Source of the DNA: an uncultured Acidobacteriia bacterium
GTDB lineage: Bacteria > Acidobacteriota > Terriglobia > Bryobacterales > Bryobacteraceae
DNA: 64,000 bases
Direction: 5' to 3'
NCBI GenBank assembly: GCA_903907865.1
Contig: CAIVPR010000076.1
Location: 16,441-80,440, forward strand
Shown here: piece after piece, positions 9,120-16,771 of the stretch
How positions within the stretch are numbered: position 1 is the stretch's first letter
Layout: each line of letters begins with the position of its first letter
Notes under the pieces: model-generated
The model's database searches: none
Told to the model about the DNA's origin: nothing
The model's input: the letters and a program-made list of their open reading frames with translations, nothing else
Translations under genes and position numbers: made by a program

Positions 9120-11248
9120 AGATGTACAAGAACACCCGGCTAGCCCCCATCGTCCAGGCAATCGGCACCGCGATCCTCTGTTCCATGCTCCCCGCCCAAA
9201 CCCGCCTCCAATACCCCACAGCCCCCACGACCAACCAGGTGGATACCCTCCATGGCGTTCCAGTGGCCGATCCCTATCGCACTCTGGAGGACGCCGACGC
9301 CGAGGGTACACGCAAGTTCGTGGAGGAACAGAGCGCCCTCGCACTCGGTTTCCTGGCCAAAGTGCCGGGCCGCGAGGCCGTGAAGGCCGAACTGACGAAA
9401 CTGTGGGACTACGAGCGGTTTTCCGGCCTGTCCAAAGCCGGGGGGCACTACTTCCAGAGGTACAACTCCGGCCTGCAGAACCAGGCCGTCCTGCAAGTGC
9501 TTGACAGCGTCGACGGCACGCCCCGCGTCCTGCTCGACCCCAATACCTACCGCAAAGACGGTACCGCCGCGCTCAACGGCGTCAACATCAATTGGAACGG
9601 CAAGCTGATGGCATACGCCGTCGCACAGGCCGGTTCCGACTGGGAGGAATGGCGCGTCCGCGACATTGAAACAGGCACGGACCGCGACGACCTCATCCAG
9701 TGGAGTAAAGTCGGCAGCGTCGCGTGGGCCCCGGACGACTCCGGTTTCTACTACTCCCGCTTCCCGGAACCACCCAAGGGGCAACTGCTCACGGTTTCCG
9801 CGACCGACCAGAGGATCTATTTCCACAAGTTGGGCGACCCGCAGTCCGCAGACAAGCTTGTGTACGGGCGGCCCGGAAAGTCGCAGTGGACATTTGGCAC
9901 CCAAGTGCTGCAAGGCGCTAGTTATGCCATTTTCTACGGCCTTCCAGGCGAGCCGGGCAAGAACACTCTGGCGTTCCAAGACCTACGGGACCCGGGGGCG
10001 AAGATCCTCGACCTGATCGCGACGCCTGAAGCGGGCTACGACGTGATTGAAGCCGCCGACGGGAGAATCTACGTCGCAACCACGGACCACGCGCCGAAGG
10101 GCCGCATTGTTGCCATCGATCCCGCCCATCCGGCGCGCGCGAATTGGAAGGAGGTCGTGCCGGAGGGCAAGGATACTCTGGAAGGCGCGCAAATGGTGGG
10201 TCGTCGCTTGGTGCTGGAGTACATGCAGGACGCCCACGCCGCAGCCCGAATCGTGGATTTGAACGGCAAACTGGTGGCCGACGTCGTGTTGCCTGGAATG
10301 GGAACCGCGGCTTGGTCACGCACCCGACTGGGCGACGCGGAAGTTTTCTATAGTTTTACGGGCTTCACCATCCCGCCCAGTTACTACAAACTGGATGTCG
10401 CGACGGGCAAGAGCACCTTGGTGCGGCGTCCCAAGGTGGCTTTCGACCCCTCGGCCTACGAAACGACACAGGTTTTCTACCCGAGCAAGGACGGGACCAA
10501 GATTCCGATGTTCCTCAGCCACAAGAAGGGGCTGAAGCTGGACGGCAAGAACCCGACGATTCTCTATGCCTACGGCGGATTCAACATCTCGGTCACGCCG
10601 TCGTTTTCGCCCGCCTTGGTGGAATGGATGGCGATTGGAGGGGTGTACGCGTCGGCGAACCTGCGCGGCGGGTCGGAGTACGGCGAGGCGTGGCACGAGG
10701 CAGGCATGAAGTCGCGCAAGCAGAATGTGTTCGACGATTTCATCGCGGCGGCCGAGTGGCTGATCAAGAACAAGTACACCTCGACGCCGAAGCTCTGCAT
10801 CTACGGGGGAAGCAATGGCGGCTTGCTGGTGGGCGCGGTGTTGAACCAGCGACCTGAGCTGTTCGGCGCGGCGATGCCCGCGGTCGGAGTGATGGACATG
10901 CTGCGGTTCCACAAGTTCGGCTTCGGCATGCAGTGGGCGCAGGAGTACGGGTCACCGGACAACGCGGAGGACTTCAAATACCTGAACGCCTACTCGCCGC
11001 TCCACACGATTCGGAAGGGTGCACAATACCCGCCCGTCCTGATCACGACGGCCGACCACGATGACCGCGTGATGCCCGGCCATAGCCTGAAATACGCCGC
11101 CGCGCTGCAGAAGGCGCAGGAGGGTCCGGCACCGATTCTGTTGAGGGTGGATGTGAGAGCTGGACATGGGGCTGGCAAGCCGACTGCGAAGGTGATCGAC
11201 GAATGGGTCGACCGGTTCGCGTTCTTGAAGACGGCGTTGGGGATGTAG
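9113..11248 (+). CDS. Prolyl oligopeptidase, S9A, secreted
   Basis: About 711 residues. An N-terminal signal peptide ending near LPAQ is followed by the S9 N-terminal motif DPYRTLEDAD, a seven-bladed propeller, and a C-terminal alpha/beta hydrolase domain. The catalytic Ser is in YGGSNGGLL, the Asp in TADHDDRVMPGHS and the His in RAGHGAGKP. It cleaves short peptides after proline, probably in the periplasm. The ATG at 9113 is preferred over in-frame codons upstream because a GACAAT -10-like box ends 9 nt before it; an ATG at 9122 is the alternative. Confidence 0.92.
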   Translation: MSQMYKNTRLAPIVQAIGTAILCSMLPAQTRLQYPTAPTTNQVDTLHGVPVADPYRTLEDADAEGTRKFVEEQSALALGFLAKVPGREAVKAELTKLWDYERFSGLSKAGGHYFQRYNSGLQNQAVLQVLDSVDGTPRVLLDPNTYRKDGTAALNGVNINWNGKLMAYAVAQAGSDWEEWRVRDIETGTDRDDLIQWSKVGSVAWAPDDSGFYYSRFPEPPKGQLLTVSATDQRIYFHKLGDPQSADKLVYGRPGKSQWTFGTQVLQGASYAIFYGLPGEPGKNTLAFQDLRDPGAKILDLIATPEAGYDVIEAADGRIYVATTDHAPKGRIVAIDPAHPARANWKEVVPEGKDTLEGAQMVGRRLVLEYMQDAHAAARIVDLNGKLVADVVLPGMGTAAWSRTRLGDAEVFYSFTGFTIPPSYYKLDVATGKSTLVRRPKVAFDPSAYETTQVFYPSKDGTKIPMFLSHKKGLKLDGKNPTILYAYGGFNISVTPSFSPALVEWMAIGGVYASANLRGGSEYGEAWHEAGMKSRKQNVFDDFIAAAEWLIKNKYTSTPKLCIYGGSNGGLLVGAVLNQRPELFGAAMPAVGVMDMLRFHKFGFGMQWAQEYGSPDNAEDFKYLNAYSPLHTIRKGAQYPPVLITTADHDDRVMPGHSLKYAAALQKAQEGPAPILLRVDVRAGHGAGKPTAKVIDEWVDRFAFLKTALGM

Positions 11249-11300
11249 GGGGGCACCGTCTCAGGACATCTCGCCCGGAATCCCAATATTGCGGCAACGC

Positions 11301-11787
11301 CTACAGCGATGCCCGAAGGTCTTTCGTCAACATCATCAGTTGCATGGGATCAAGCGGTCAGACCTCGAAGCCGTGATGAAGGTAGAACGTCTTGGCTGCC
11401 TCGTCGATTGCGTGGACCAGCGCTCCTCTGACTCCGACCGAGTCGGCCCCCGAGGCGATTCTCCCGAGGGCGTCCCTCAAGAGCGCTTTCCCTAGTTCTC
11501 GTCCACGCTCATTTTTTGGCCACGGCCAGCCGCGCTAGCAAGATGACACCAACCGGGTGATTCGCGATACCTTGAGCCATTCGAGGCGGCACTTCATCCT
11601 TGCGGACGGACCCCGCGACCAAGGTGTGGTACCCGACGACCCGACCGCCCCCGCCTTTCTGGTTCGTCAAGGCGAACCGTGCGAGCCAAGTGTTCAGTGT
11701 GGTGTTTCCGCAATCGAACTCGGCGAGTTCGTGGTGCCGCGCCAATCTCTCAATGATCAGCGGCACCTCTGTTGGTTTCGGCGGCAC
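11301..11787 (-). pseudogene. Broken GNAT toxin of the TacT/AtaT type
   Basis: A GTG at 11787, overlapping the antitoxin stop, opens a GNAT toxin reading LIIERLARHHELAEFDCG, then FALTNQKGGGGRVVGYHTL and LARLAVAKK. The frame then ends at TGA 11509 after a run of six A. One base over, the family sequence resumes (NERGRELGKALLRDAL, then AAKTFYLHHGFEV), meets an in-frame TGA at 11358, and continues (PLDPMQLMMLTKDLRASL) to TAG at 11301. One frameshift and one nonsense codon mark it as inactivated. A sequencing error in the A run could explain the first lesion but not the second. Confidence 0.8.
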
Positions 11788-12077
11788 TATCGGCTCTCGG
11801 CGATGGGGGGCTCCGAAAAAAGTCTCTGGATCTGCGGGATCGCACGGGGTGGTGCGTCCAAGGCGGCCATGAATGCATCCCACTGCGATGGGCTGACGAC
11901 AAAATGAGCCGTGTCGGCAATGGCAGCCTCCGCTTTCTCGCAGGCGCTCTCGATGATGAAGCGGGCCACACTGACGCCCCGACGTTCGGCCGCCACGCGA
12001 ATGAGTGATTCCTCACTCGGGGTTGCGCTCAGGTGAAAGCGCTTTGTTCGAACGACGTTGTCGGATGCGATGCCCAT
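11787..12077 (-). CDS. DUF1778 antitoxin, TacA-like
   Basis: A 96-residue protein starting MGIASDNVVRTKRFHL, with a ribbon-helix-helix region (SATPSEESLIRVAAERRGVSVARFIIESACEKAEAA) and the DUF1778 tail FVVSPSQWDAFMAALDAPP. Such proteins bind their operator and neutralise a GNAT toxin that acetylates aminoacyl-tRNA. Its stop overlaps the start of the toxin pseudogene, the usual order of this module. The start codon lies inside a 23-bp tandem duplication. Confidence 0.85.
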   Translation of the reverse strand: MGIASDNVVRTKRFHLSATPSEESLIRVAAERRGVSVARFIIESACEKAEAAIADTAHFVVSPSQWDAFMAALDAPPRAIPQIQRLFSEPPIAESR

Positions 12078-12100
12078 ACGTTGTCGGATGCGATGCCCAT
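12055..12100 (+). repeat. 23-bp perfect tandem duplication over the antitoxin start
   Basis: Two head-to-tail copies of a 23-base unit, ACGTTGTCGGATGCGATGCC followed by CAT, occupy 12055-12077 and 12078-12100. Each copy contains the ATGGGCATCGCATCC start region of the DUF1778 gene on the reverse strand. Only the 12077 start is in frame with the antitoxin; the 12100 copy opens a frame of 23 residues that ends within the gene. Confidence 0.9.
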
Positions 12101-12188
12101 ATTGGATCCTTGACCCCATTGTACGCAAAGCGCAGGGGCTTCGAAGAACGGAGTCCTCACGATGGCGCTCTCGACCCGAGTTGGACTG

Positions 12189-12194
12189 TACAAT
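12189..12194 (+). promoter_or_regulatory. -10 box of mazEF
   Basis: TACAAT ends 6 nt before the mazE ATG at 12201, so transcription would begin at or next to the start codon. No clear -35 is seen. Confidence 0.5.
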
Positions 12195-12200
12195 ACGGCT

Positions 12201-12452
12201 ATGGTCGTTGCACTTGAGAACGTGGGGAGTTCGCGTGGTATCCGGATACCGGAGTCCCTCATCGAACAATGCGGTCTGGGCGAAAGTGTCGACCTCAAGG
12301 TCGTCAATGGCGACTTAGTGATTACCACTTGTCGCAACCCCCGCGAAGGCTGGGATGCAGCATTCGAACGTGCAGGTTCATCAGCCACCGACCAATTGCT
12401 TCTTGAAGGTCTGTCGCCCAACAGGTTCGATCACGAGGAATGGGAGTGGTAG
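12201..12452 (+). CDS. mazE: AbrB/MazE-type antitoxin
   Basis: An 83-residue protein with a swapped-hairpin AbrB DNA-binding domain: NVGSSRGIRIPESLIEQCGL and ESVDLKVVNGDLVI. The acidic C-terminal tail (DHEEWEW) is where MazE antitoxins contact their toxin. The ATG at 12201 is used because the domain begins there and a -10 box lies just upstream. It overlaps the toxin gene by 13 nt. Confidence 0.88.
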   Translation: MVVALENVGSSRGIRIPESLIEQCGLGESVDLKVVNGDLVITTCRNPREGWDAAFERAGSSATDQLLLEGLSPNRFDHEEWEW

Positions 12453-12778
12453 TGACTTGGCCCCGCCTCGACGAGGTGTGGCTTGTCGAATTGGACCCTG
12501 TGGTCGGTTCCGAAATCAAGAAAACCCAGCCTTGTTTGGTTGTGTCTCCAGATCAGGCCAACCGGCATCTCCAGACCGTGATCGTGGCTCCTCTGACGTC
12601 GACGGTACGACCCTATCCGTCCCGGGTCGATGTAGCGTTTGGAGGCCGACAAGGCCAAGTTGCCTTGGACCAACTTCGCACGGTCGACCGGCAGCGGCTA
12701 GCTCATAGGCTTGGCATGATCGACCCGCTGACCGCGAAAAGAGTTTCCTTGGTACTGGTTGAAATGTTCAAGCGGTAG
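12440..12778 (+). CDS. mazF: MazF/PemK-type endoribonuclease toxin
   Basis: A 112-residue PemK/MazF fold toxin that cleaves mRNA. The family motifs VWLVELDPVVGSEIKKTQP, CLVVSPDQAN, VIVAPLTS and VALDQLRTVDRQRL are complete, including the Arg and Ser/Thr positions of the active groove. Reading continues to the normal C-terminus, so unlike the neighbouring GNAT toxin it appears intact. Confidence 0.9.
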   Translation: MGVVVTWPRLDEVWLVELDPVVGSEIKKTQPCLVVSPDQANRHLQTVIVAPLTSTVRPYPSRVDVAFGGRQGQVALDQLRTVDRQRLAHRLGMIDPLTAKRVSLVLVEMFKR

Positions 12779-12816
12779 CCAAACCATCGAAGGCCGCGCT
12801 CATGGTCTGCCCCGAG

Positions 12817-13050
12817 CTACTTGAAAAAGTGATTGGCCAACCAAATGAACGCTCCAATCCCGGCGACGAACAGTGCTGTCGCCAACGCCGCATCCAGTAT
12901 GGGAGCTGTCACCATCCCGCCAATTGCCCCAGCGATGGCCACGCCCATCAGCCCAGCGAAGCCCCCCTCATGAAATCCAAAGTGTGCACCGGCCAACGCG
13001 CGGATCACAGCCCCAATGGCATACACCACGCCGCCGTTGTCAACGTCCAC
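12817..13050 (-). CDS. Small glycine-rich membrane protein, function unknown
   Basis: A 77-residue protein. It is Gly/Ala-rich with two likely membrane segments, roughly residues 31-48 and 53-73, joined by a short loop, and ends HFFK. It is convergent with mazF, 38 bp away. I do not recognise a family. Being hydrophobic with a typical charged end it could be real, but the evidence is only composition and length. Confidence 0.45.
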   Translation of the reverse strand: MDVDNGGVVYAIGAVIRALAGAHFGFHEGGFAGLMGVAIAGAIGGMVTAPILDAALATALFVAGIGAFIWLANHFFK

Positions 13051-13096
13051 GGTCGACTTCCACTATCCAGATGCCGGTGGCATTTTAATGCGAGAG

Positions 13097-13117
13097 GGGG
13101 AAGTCAAGGACTTCCCC
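13097..13117 (-). terminator. Candidate terminator after the ManD-like gene
   Basis: A 9-bp perfect hairpin, GGGGAAGTC against GACTTCCCC with a 3-nt loop, lies 20 nt past the stop of the gene ending at 13138. The following T content is poor (CTCTCGCATT), so it may be a weak or factor-assisted terminator. Confidence 0.4.
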
Positions 13118-13137
13118 ACATTTCCCGGAACACCACT

Positions 13138-14502
13138 CTACTGCTTAATAATCTGCCCGTCCCGACGCCGCACTTCACCCCAACCGCCATTCAACGGTCC
13201 TCTTGGCCCCCGCCCATCCGCGCTGAACGGGAACTTCGCCGCAGCCTTCTCGTCCACCTCAATCCCCCAACCAGGCTTGGTGCTCGGCCAGATATACCCG
13301 TCCTCCAGCACCGGCACCCCGTGGAACACCTCGCGGGAATTCGCGTTGAACGCCGAGTATTCCTGCACGCCGAAGTTGTAGCTCACCACGTCCAGCGTCA
13401 CGTTGGCCATGTGCCCGATCGGCGACACGTCGCCCGGCCCGTGCCACGCCGTCTTCACCCCGAACGTCTCGCCCAGGATCGCAATTTTCCGGCAAGGCGT
13501 GAACCCGCCCGCCTGGGAAACGTGCACCCGGATGTAGTCGATCAGCCGCTCCGACATCAGCGGAACCCATTCGTGCGGGCTGTTGAACAACTCGCCCATC
13601 GCGATCGGAGTCGCGCACTGCTGCCGGATCTGCCGGAAGTATGCGATGTCCTCGGGAGATAGCGGGTCCTCCATGAAGAACAACTTGAACTTCTCGGCGT
13701 CCTTGGCGAACTGCACGGCTTGGTTGGGCGTCACGCGCTCGTGGACGTCGTGCAGCAGGTTGACCTCCTCGCCCAGCTGCTTCCGGCACTCCTCGAACAG
13801 CTTCAGCGCGCGCCGTATGTACGGCTGCGACTCGAATACCGACCCCTCATGCAACCCCTTCACCGGAGGCACCGCATTCGCCCCGCCACGACCGCCGCCC
13901 GCGCCATAACCTTCGTACCCCGGCGTTCCAACCTGCACGCGAACATTCCGGAAGCCGGCTTCCATGAAGCCCTTCGCTTGGTCGATGCACTGCTGGTAGT
14001 CGTTGCCCGAGGCGTGCGTGTAGGCGTCCGCCGCTTCCCGGCACTTGCCGCCGACCAGATCGTACACCGGCATGTTCGCCATGCGGCCCTTGATGTCCCA
14101 AAGCGCTTGGTCGACGCCGCTGATGGCGTTGTTCAGGACCGGCCCGTTTTTCCAGTAGGAACTGTCGTAGCAGAGCTGCCACGTGTCCTCGATCTTGTCG
14201 ACAGGATGATTCAGAAGCAGCGGTTTCAAGTACCGCTCGACGGCCGGCTTCACAAGGTCCGCCCGTTGCGTGAAGGTGGCGCAGCCATAGCCGTACAGGC
14301 CGTCCTGGTCGGTGACGATTTTGACCACGGTCAGGCGGACGCCCGCCGGCGCGGTCTCGATGACCTGGATGTCCTTGATCTTGGGGCGCGACAGGCCCCG
14401 GACGGCTTTCTCCACCGCCGTCTGGGCTTTCTGTTCCCGTGGCGTGACTAGGCCGGCGAGTCCGGCGGCTGCGATCGACTTCAACACGTTGCGGCGCTGC
14501 AT
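13138..14502 (-). CDS. Tat-exported enolase-superfamily protein, mannonate dehydratase-like
   Basis: A 454-residue protein opening MQRRNVLKSIAAAGLAG, a twin-arginine signal. The mandelate racemase/enolase domains match the ManD/RspA group: DIKGRMANMPVYDLVGGK, HDVHERVTPNQA, FFMEDPLSPEDI, MGELFNSPHEW and HGPGDVSPIGHMANVTLDV give the metal-binding Asp/Glu/Glu series and the HGPGD loop. It likely dehydrates a sugar acid; the substrate is unknown. Export is unusual for this group. It starts 2 nt after the ccmD-like stop, at the end of the ccm cluster. Confidence 0.82.
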   Translation of the reverse strand: MQRRNVLKSIAAAGLAGLVTPREQKAQTAVEKAVRGLSRPKIKDIQVIETAPAGVRLTVVKIVTDQDGLYGYGCATFTQRADLVKPAVERYLKPLLLNHPVDKIEDTWQLCYDSSYWKNGPVLNNAISGVDQALWDIKGRMANMPVYDLVGGKCREAADAYTHASGNDYQQCIDQAKGFMEAGFRNVRVQVGTPGYEGYGAGGGRGGANAVPPVKGLHEGSVFESQPYIRRALKLFEECRKQLGEEVNLLHDVHERVTPNQAVQFAKDAEKFKLFFMEDPLSPEDIAYFRQIRQQCATPIAMGELFNSPHEWVPLMSERLIDYIRVHVSQAGGFTPCRKIAILGETFGVKTAWHGPGDVSPIGHMANVTLDVVSYNFGVQEYSAFNANSREVFHGVPVLEDGYIWPSTKPGWGIEVDEKAAAKFPFSADGRGPRGPLNGGWGEVRRRDGQIIKQ

Positions 14503-14504
14503 TG

Positions 14505-14657
14505 TTACCTCTCCCTGTCCTCGACAAGCGATTTCAATCTCGCCAGTTCTCCGTCGATCTTCCGACCGCGCGCTACCAGCATGAGCACGAACAGCGTGAT
14601 GATGATCCATCCCGCCGAGTACCCGTAGAACAAGAACGTCAGATTCGTAATGTCCAT
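14505..14657 (-). CDS. ccmD: CcmD-like small membrane protein
   Basis: A 50-residue frame, MDITNLTFLFYGYSAGWIII followed by TLFVLMLVARGRK and a charged coiled tail. One membrane segment with a Tyr-x-x-x-x-Trp entry, then Arg-rich residues and an ELxxL tail, is the CcmD pattern. It lies 43 bp after ccmC, where CcmD is expected. CcmD helps release haem-loaded CcmE from CcmABC. The identification rests on topology, length and position. Confidence 0.7.
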   Translation of the reverse strand: MDITNLTFLFYGYSAGWIIITLFVLMLVARGRKIDGELARLKSLVEDRER

Positions 14658-14700
14658 TTCGCTTGAGACCCCCTGATTCTATAACACTTCAAACTATGAT

Positions 14701-15381
14701 TTACCGGGCGTGCAGTTCGCGCCGCAACGAGTCGATCTCACGCTGGGCCGACTCCTGGTGGAGCCGTACCAGCACCAGTGCCGACGAGATGAGGAACATC
14801 GCCAAGATGCCGATCGCGAACGGTCCCCGGAATTCTGGTGCCAGAGTGCCGGTTTCGAGCACCGGCCCCGGGTGCTGCGTCCGCACATTGGGCAGCCGGA
14901 TCGCCATCAACACCAACGGTATGTCGGCATAGGCGAAGATCGAGATGATCGACGACATGGTGGCGCGTTGCGTCGGTTCGGCGATGGCCGGCCGCACCAG
15001 CAGGTAGCCCATGTAGAGCAGGAAACACATCAACTGGCCGGTCATGCGCAGGTCCCACGCCCACCAGACGCCCCATTGGTTGCGGCCCCAGATGCTGCCG
15101 GTCACCAGGTTCAAGAATGTCAGCATCGCGCCGACCTCGACGCAGGAGACCGTGATCGAGTCGTACACGAAGTTCTTCGTGGCGAGGAACAGGATGGCCG
15201 TCACCAGCGCTATCGTGAAGAAGATGTCGGCGTTGATGGCGGCGGGGACGTGGATGAAGATGATGCGGTAGACCGCGCCTTGCATGGCCTCGTCGGGAAG
15301 CTGGGTGAAGACGGTGTGGAGATTGCCGATCATCACCACGGCGGCGAGGATCGCCAGCAGGTAGGTAGCTTTTTCACGCAT
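14701..15381 (-). CDS. ccmC: Haem handling protein CcmC
   Basis: A 226-residue membrane protein with six likely transmembrane segments and the tryptophan-rich periplasmic signature WGRNQWGVWWAWDLRMT, where haem is presented to CcmE. A conserved His is in IFIHVPAA and another lies near TQHPGP. Length matches the family. It is 11 bp downstream of ccmB. Confidence 0.92.
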   Translation of the reverse strand: MREKATYLLAILAAVVMIGNLHTVFTQLPDEAMQGAVYRIIFIHVPAAINADIFFTIALVTAILFLATKNFVYDSITVSCVEVGAMLTFLNLVTGSIWGRNQWGVWWAWDLRMTGQLMCFLLYMGYLLVRPAIAEPTQRATMSSIISIFAYADIPLVLMAIRLPNVRTQHPGPVLETGTLAPEFRGPFAIGILAMFLISSALVLVRLHQESAQREIDSLRRELHAR

Positions 15382-15392
15382 GGTTTGTTCCC

Positions 15393-16073
15393 CTAAACTA
15401 TCAAAACGTATTCGATCAGGTACAGCGAGAGCGCCGTGTAGATGGCGTCGAATCCCACCAGCAGCTTGAGTGGCGCGGCGTTGTCGCCGGTGAGCGCTTC
15501 TCCGCCGAACAGGGCGGTCGTGGTCCCCATCGCCCCGATCAGCAGGGGGATGAGCACCGGATACAGCAGCACGGGCAGCATCAGCTCCCGCAGTCTAACG
15601 TTCACGGTCACGGCGCTGAACGCGGTTCCTACGACGGTGATCCCCCAGGTTGCCAGCAGAATCACTAGGACGAGCGGGCCGACGTTCTGCGTCCATCGAA
15701 TGTTGTAGAAGAGCCCGAACACCGGGAGGGAGATGGCCTCGACAATGACCAACAGACAGAAGGCCGAGACGGATTTCCCGAGGAACAGGGCCCACGACGG
15801 GGCAGGGGAAGCCAGCAGGACGTCGAGGCAATCGTTGGGTACTTCGCGGGCGAAACCGCGGTTGACGATGAGGGCCCCGGCGAAGGAGTAAACGAGCCAC
15901 AGGAGCCCACCGGAGATGGCGTAGAGTTCCTCGCGACCGAGGTCGAAGGCGAAGCTGAACAGGACGAGGATGACCAGCGCGAACGATGCAGCGGCGTTGA
16001 TCGATTCCTTGGTGCGCAACTCGGTCCGCAAATCCTTGCGCGCGATGGCCCAGGCGGCCTGCAAGCCGCTCAT
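15393..16073 (-). CDS. ccmB: Haem exporter permease CcmB
   Basis: A 226-residue permease with six hydrophobic segments and the CcmB features RKDLRTELRTKE at the N-terminus, FAREVPNDCLDVLLASP and LRELMLPVLLYPVLIPLLIG. The start at 16073 overlaps the ccmA stop by 4 nt, which supports it over an ATG 30 nt upstream. It forms the ABC complex with CcmA. Confidence 0.92.
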   Translation of the reverse strand: MSGLQAAWAIARKDLRTELRTKESINAAASFALVILVLFSFAFDLGREELYAISGGLLWLVYSFAGALIVNRGFAREVPNDCLDVLLASPAPSWALFLGKSVSAFCLLVIVEAISLPVFGLFYNIRWTQNVGPLVLVILLATWGITVVGTAFSAVTVNVRLRELMLPVLLYPVLIPLLIGAMGTTTALFGGEALTGDNAAPLKLLVGFDAIYTALSLYLIEYVLIV

Positions 16074-16771
16074 GTCTGCGCCCCATAAGTCCGATACAAC
16101 CAACCCGGATCGTTCAGCATTTCCTGTGCACGCGGACCCGTGTGCACGATTTGCCCACGCTCCAGCAGCGCCACATGAGTCGCCAATTCCATGGCCTCGC
16201 GGATCTGGTGAGTCGACATCACAATCGTCGCCCCGCCTCGCAGCGCATCCTGCAGGAGGGACTGCAATACCGCGATCGCCTTGTCGTCGAGCGAGGTGAA
16301 TGGCTCATCCAGGAGCAGGATCTCCGGCTTGTGCAGAAACGCCCGCGCCACCGCCAGCCGTTGCCGCATCCCCCGGGAGAACTCGCGGGCCATGCCGTCC
16401 TTCACTCGCGCCAAACCCACGCGTTCCAGCGCCTCCATGGCGGCCTTGGCGGGACTTTGAACCCCGGCCAACTCCCCAAACAGGAGCAAGTTCTCGAAAG
16501 CTGACAAATCGTCGTAGACCCCGATCCCGTGCCCGAGGTATCCAACCTTGCGCCGTGCCTCAGCCCCCCGCGAGGCGTCCCCGAAGATCTTCACGTCACC
16601 TTTGGTCGGACGCGACAGGTTCGCCAGAATGCGGAGGAATGTTGTCTTCCCGGCACCGTTGCGGCCCAGCAGCGCCAGGCAGGAACCCGGCTCGACCGCC
16701 AAGTCGGCACCGCGCAGCGCCGGATAGTCGCCGAAGTACTTCCAGACGCGATCAGCCTCGACCGCGAGCAT
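16070..16771 (-). CDS. ccmA: Haem exporter ATPase CcmA
   Basis: A 233-residue ABC ATPase. Walker A is LLGRNGAGKTTFL, the signature loop is FSRGMRQRLAVARA, Walker B is ILLLDEPFTSLD and the switch His is in MSTHQ. It energises haem release from CcmC to CcmE. It overlaps the upstream gene by 20 nt and ccmB by 4 nt. Confidence 0.93.
   Translation of the reverse strand: MLAVEADRVWKYFGDYPALRGADLAVEPGSCLALLGRNGAGKTTFLRILANLSRPTKGDVKIFGDASRGAEARRKVGYLGHGIGVYDDLSAFENLLLFGELAGVQSPAKAAMEALERVGLARVKDGMAREFSRGMRQRLAVARAFLHKPEILLLDEPFTSLDDKAIAVLQSLLQDALRGGATIVMSTHQIREAMELATHVALLERGQIVHTGPRAQEMLNDPGWLYRTYGAQT

Noticed and set aside
12055..12100. 23-bp direct repeat considered as an IS target-site duplication
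   Set aside because: The copies are adjacent with nothing between them, and no insertion sequence is near.
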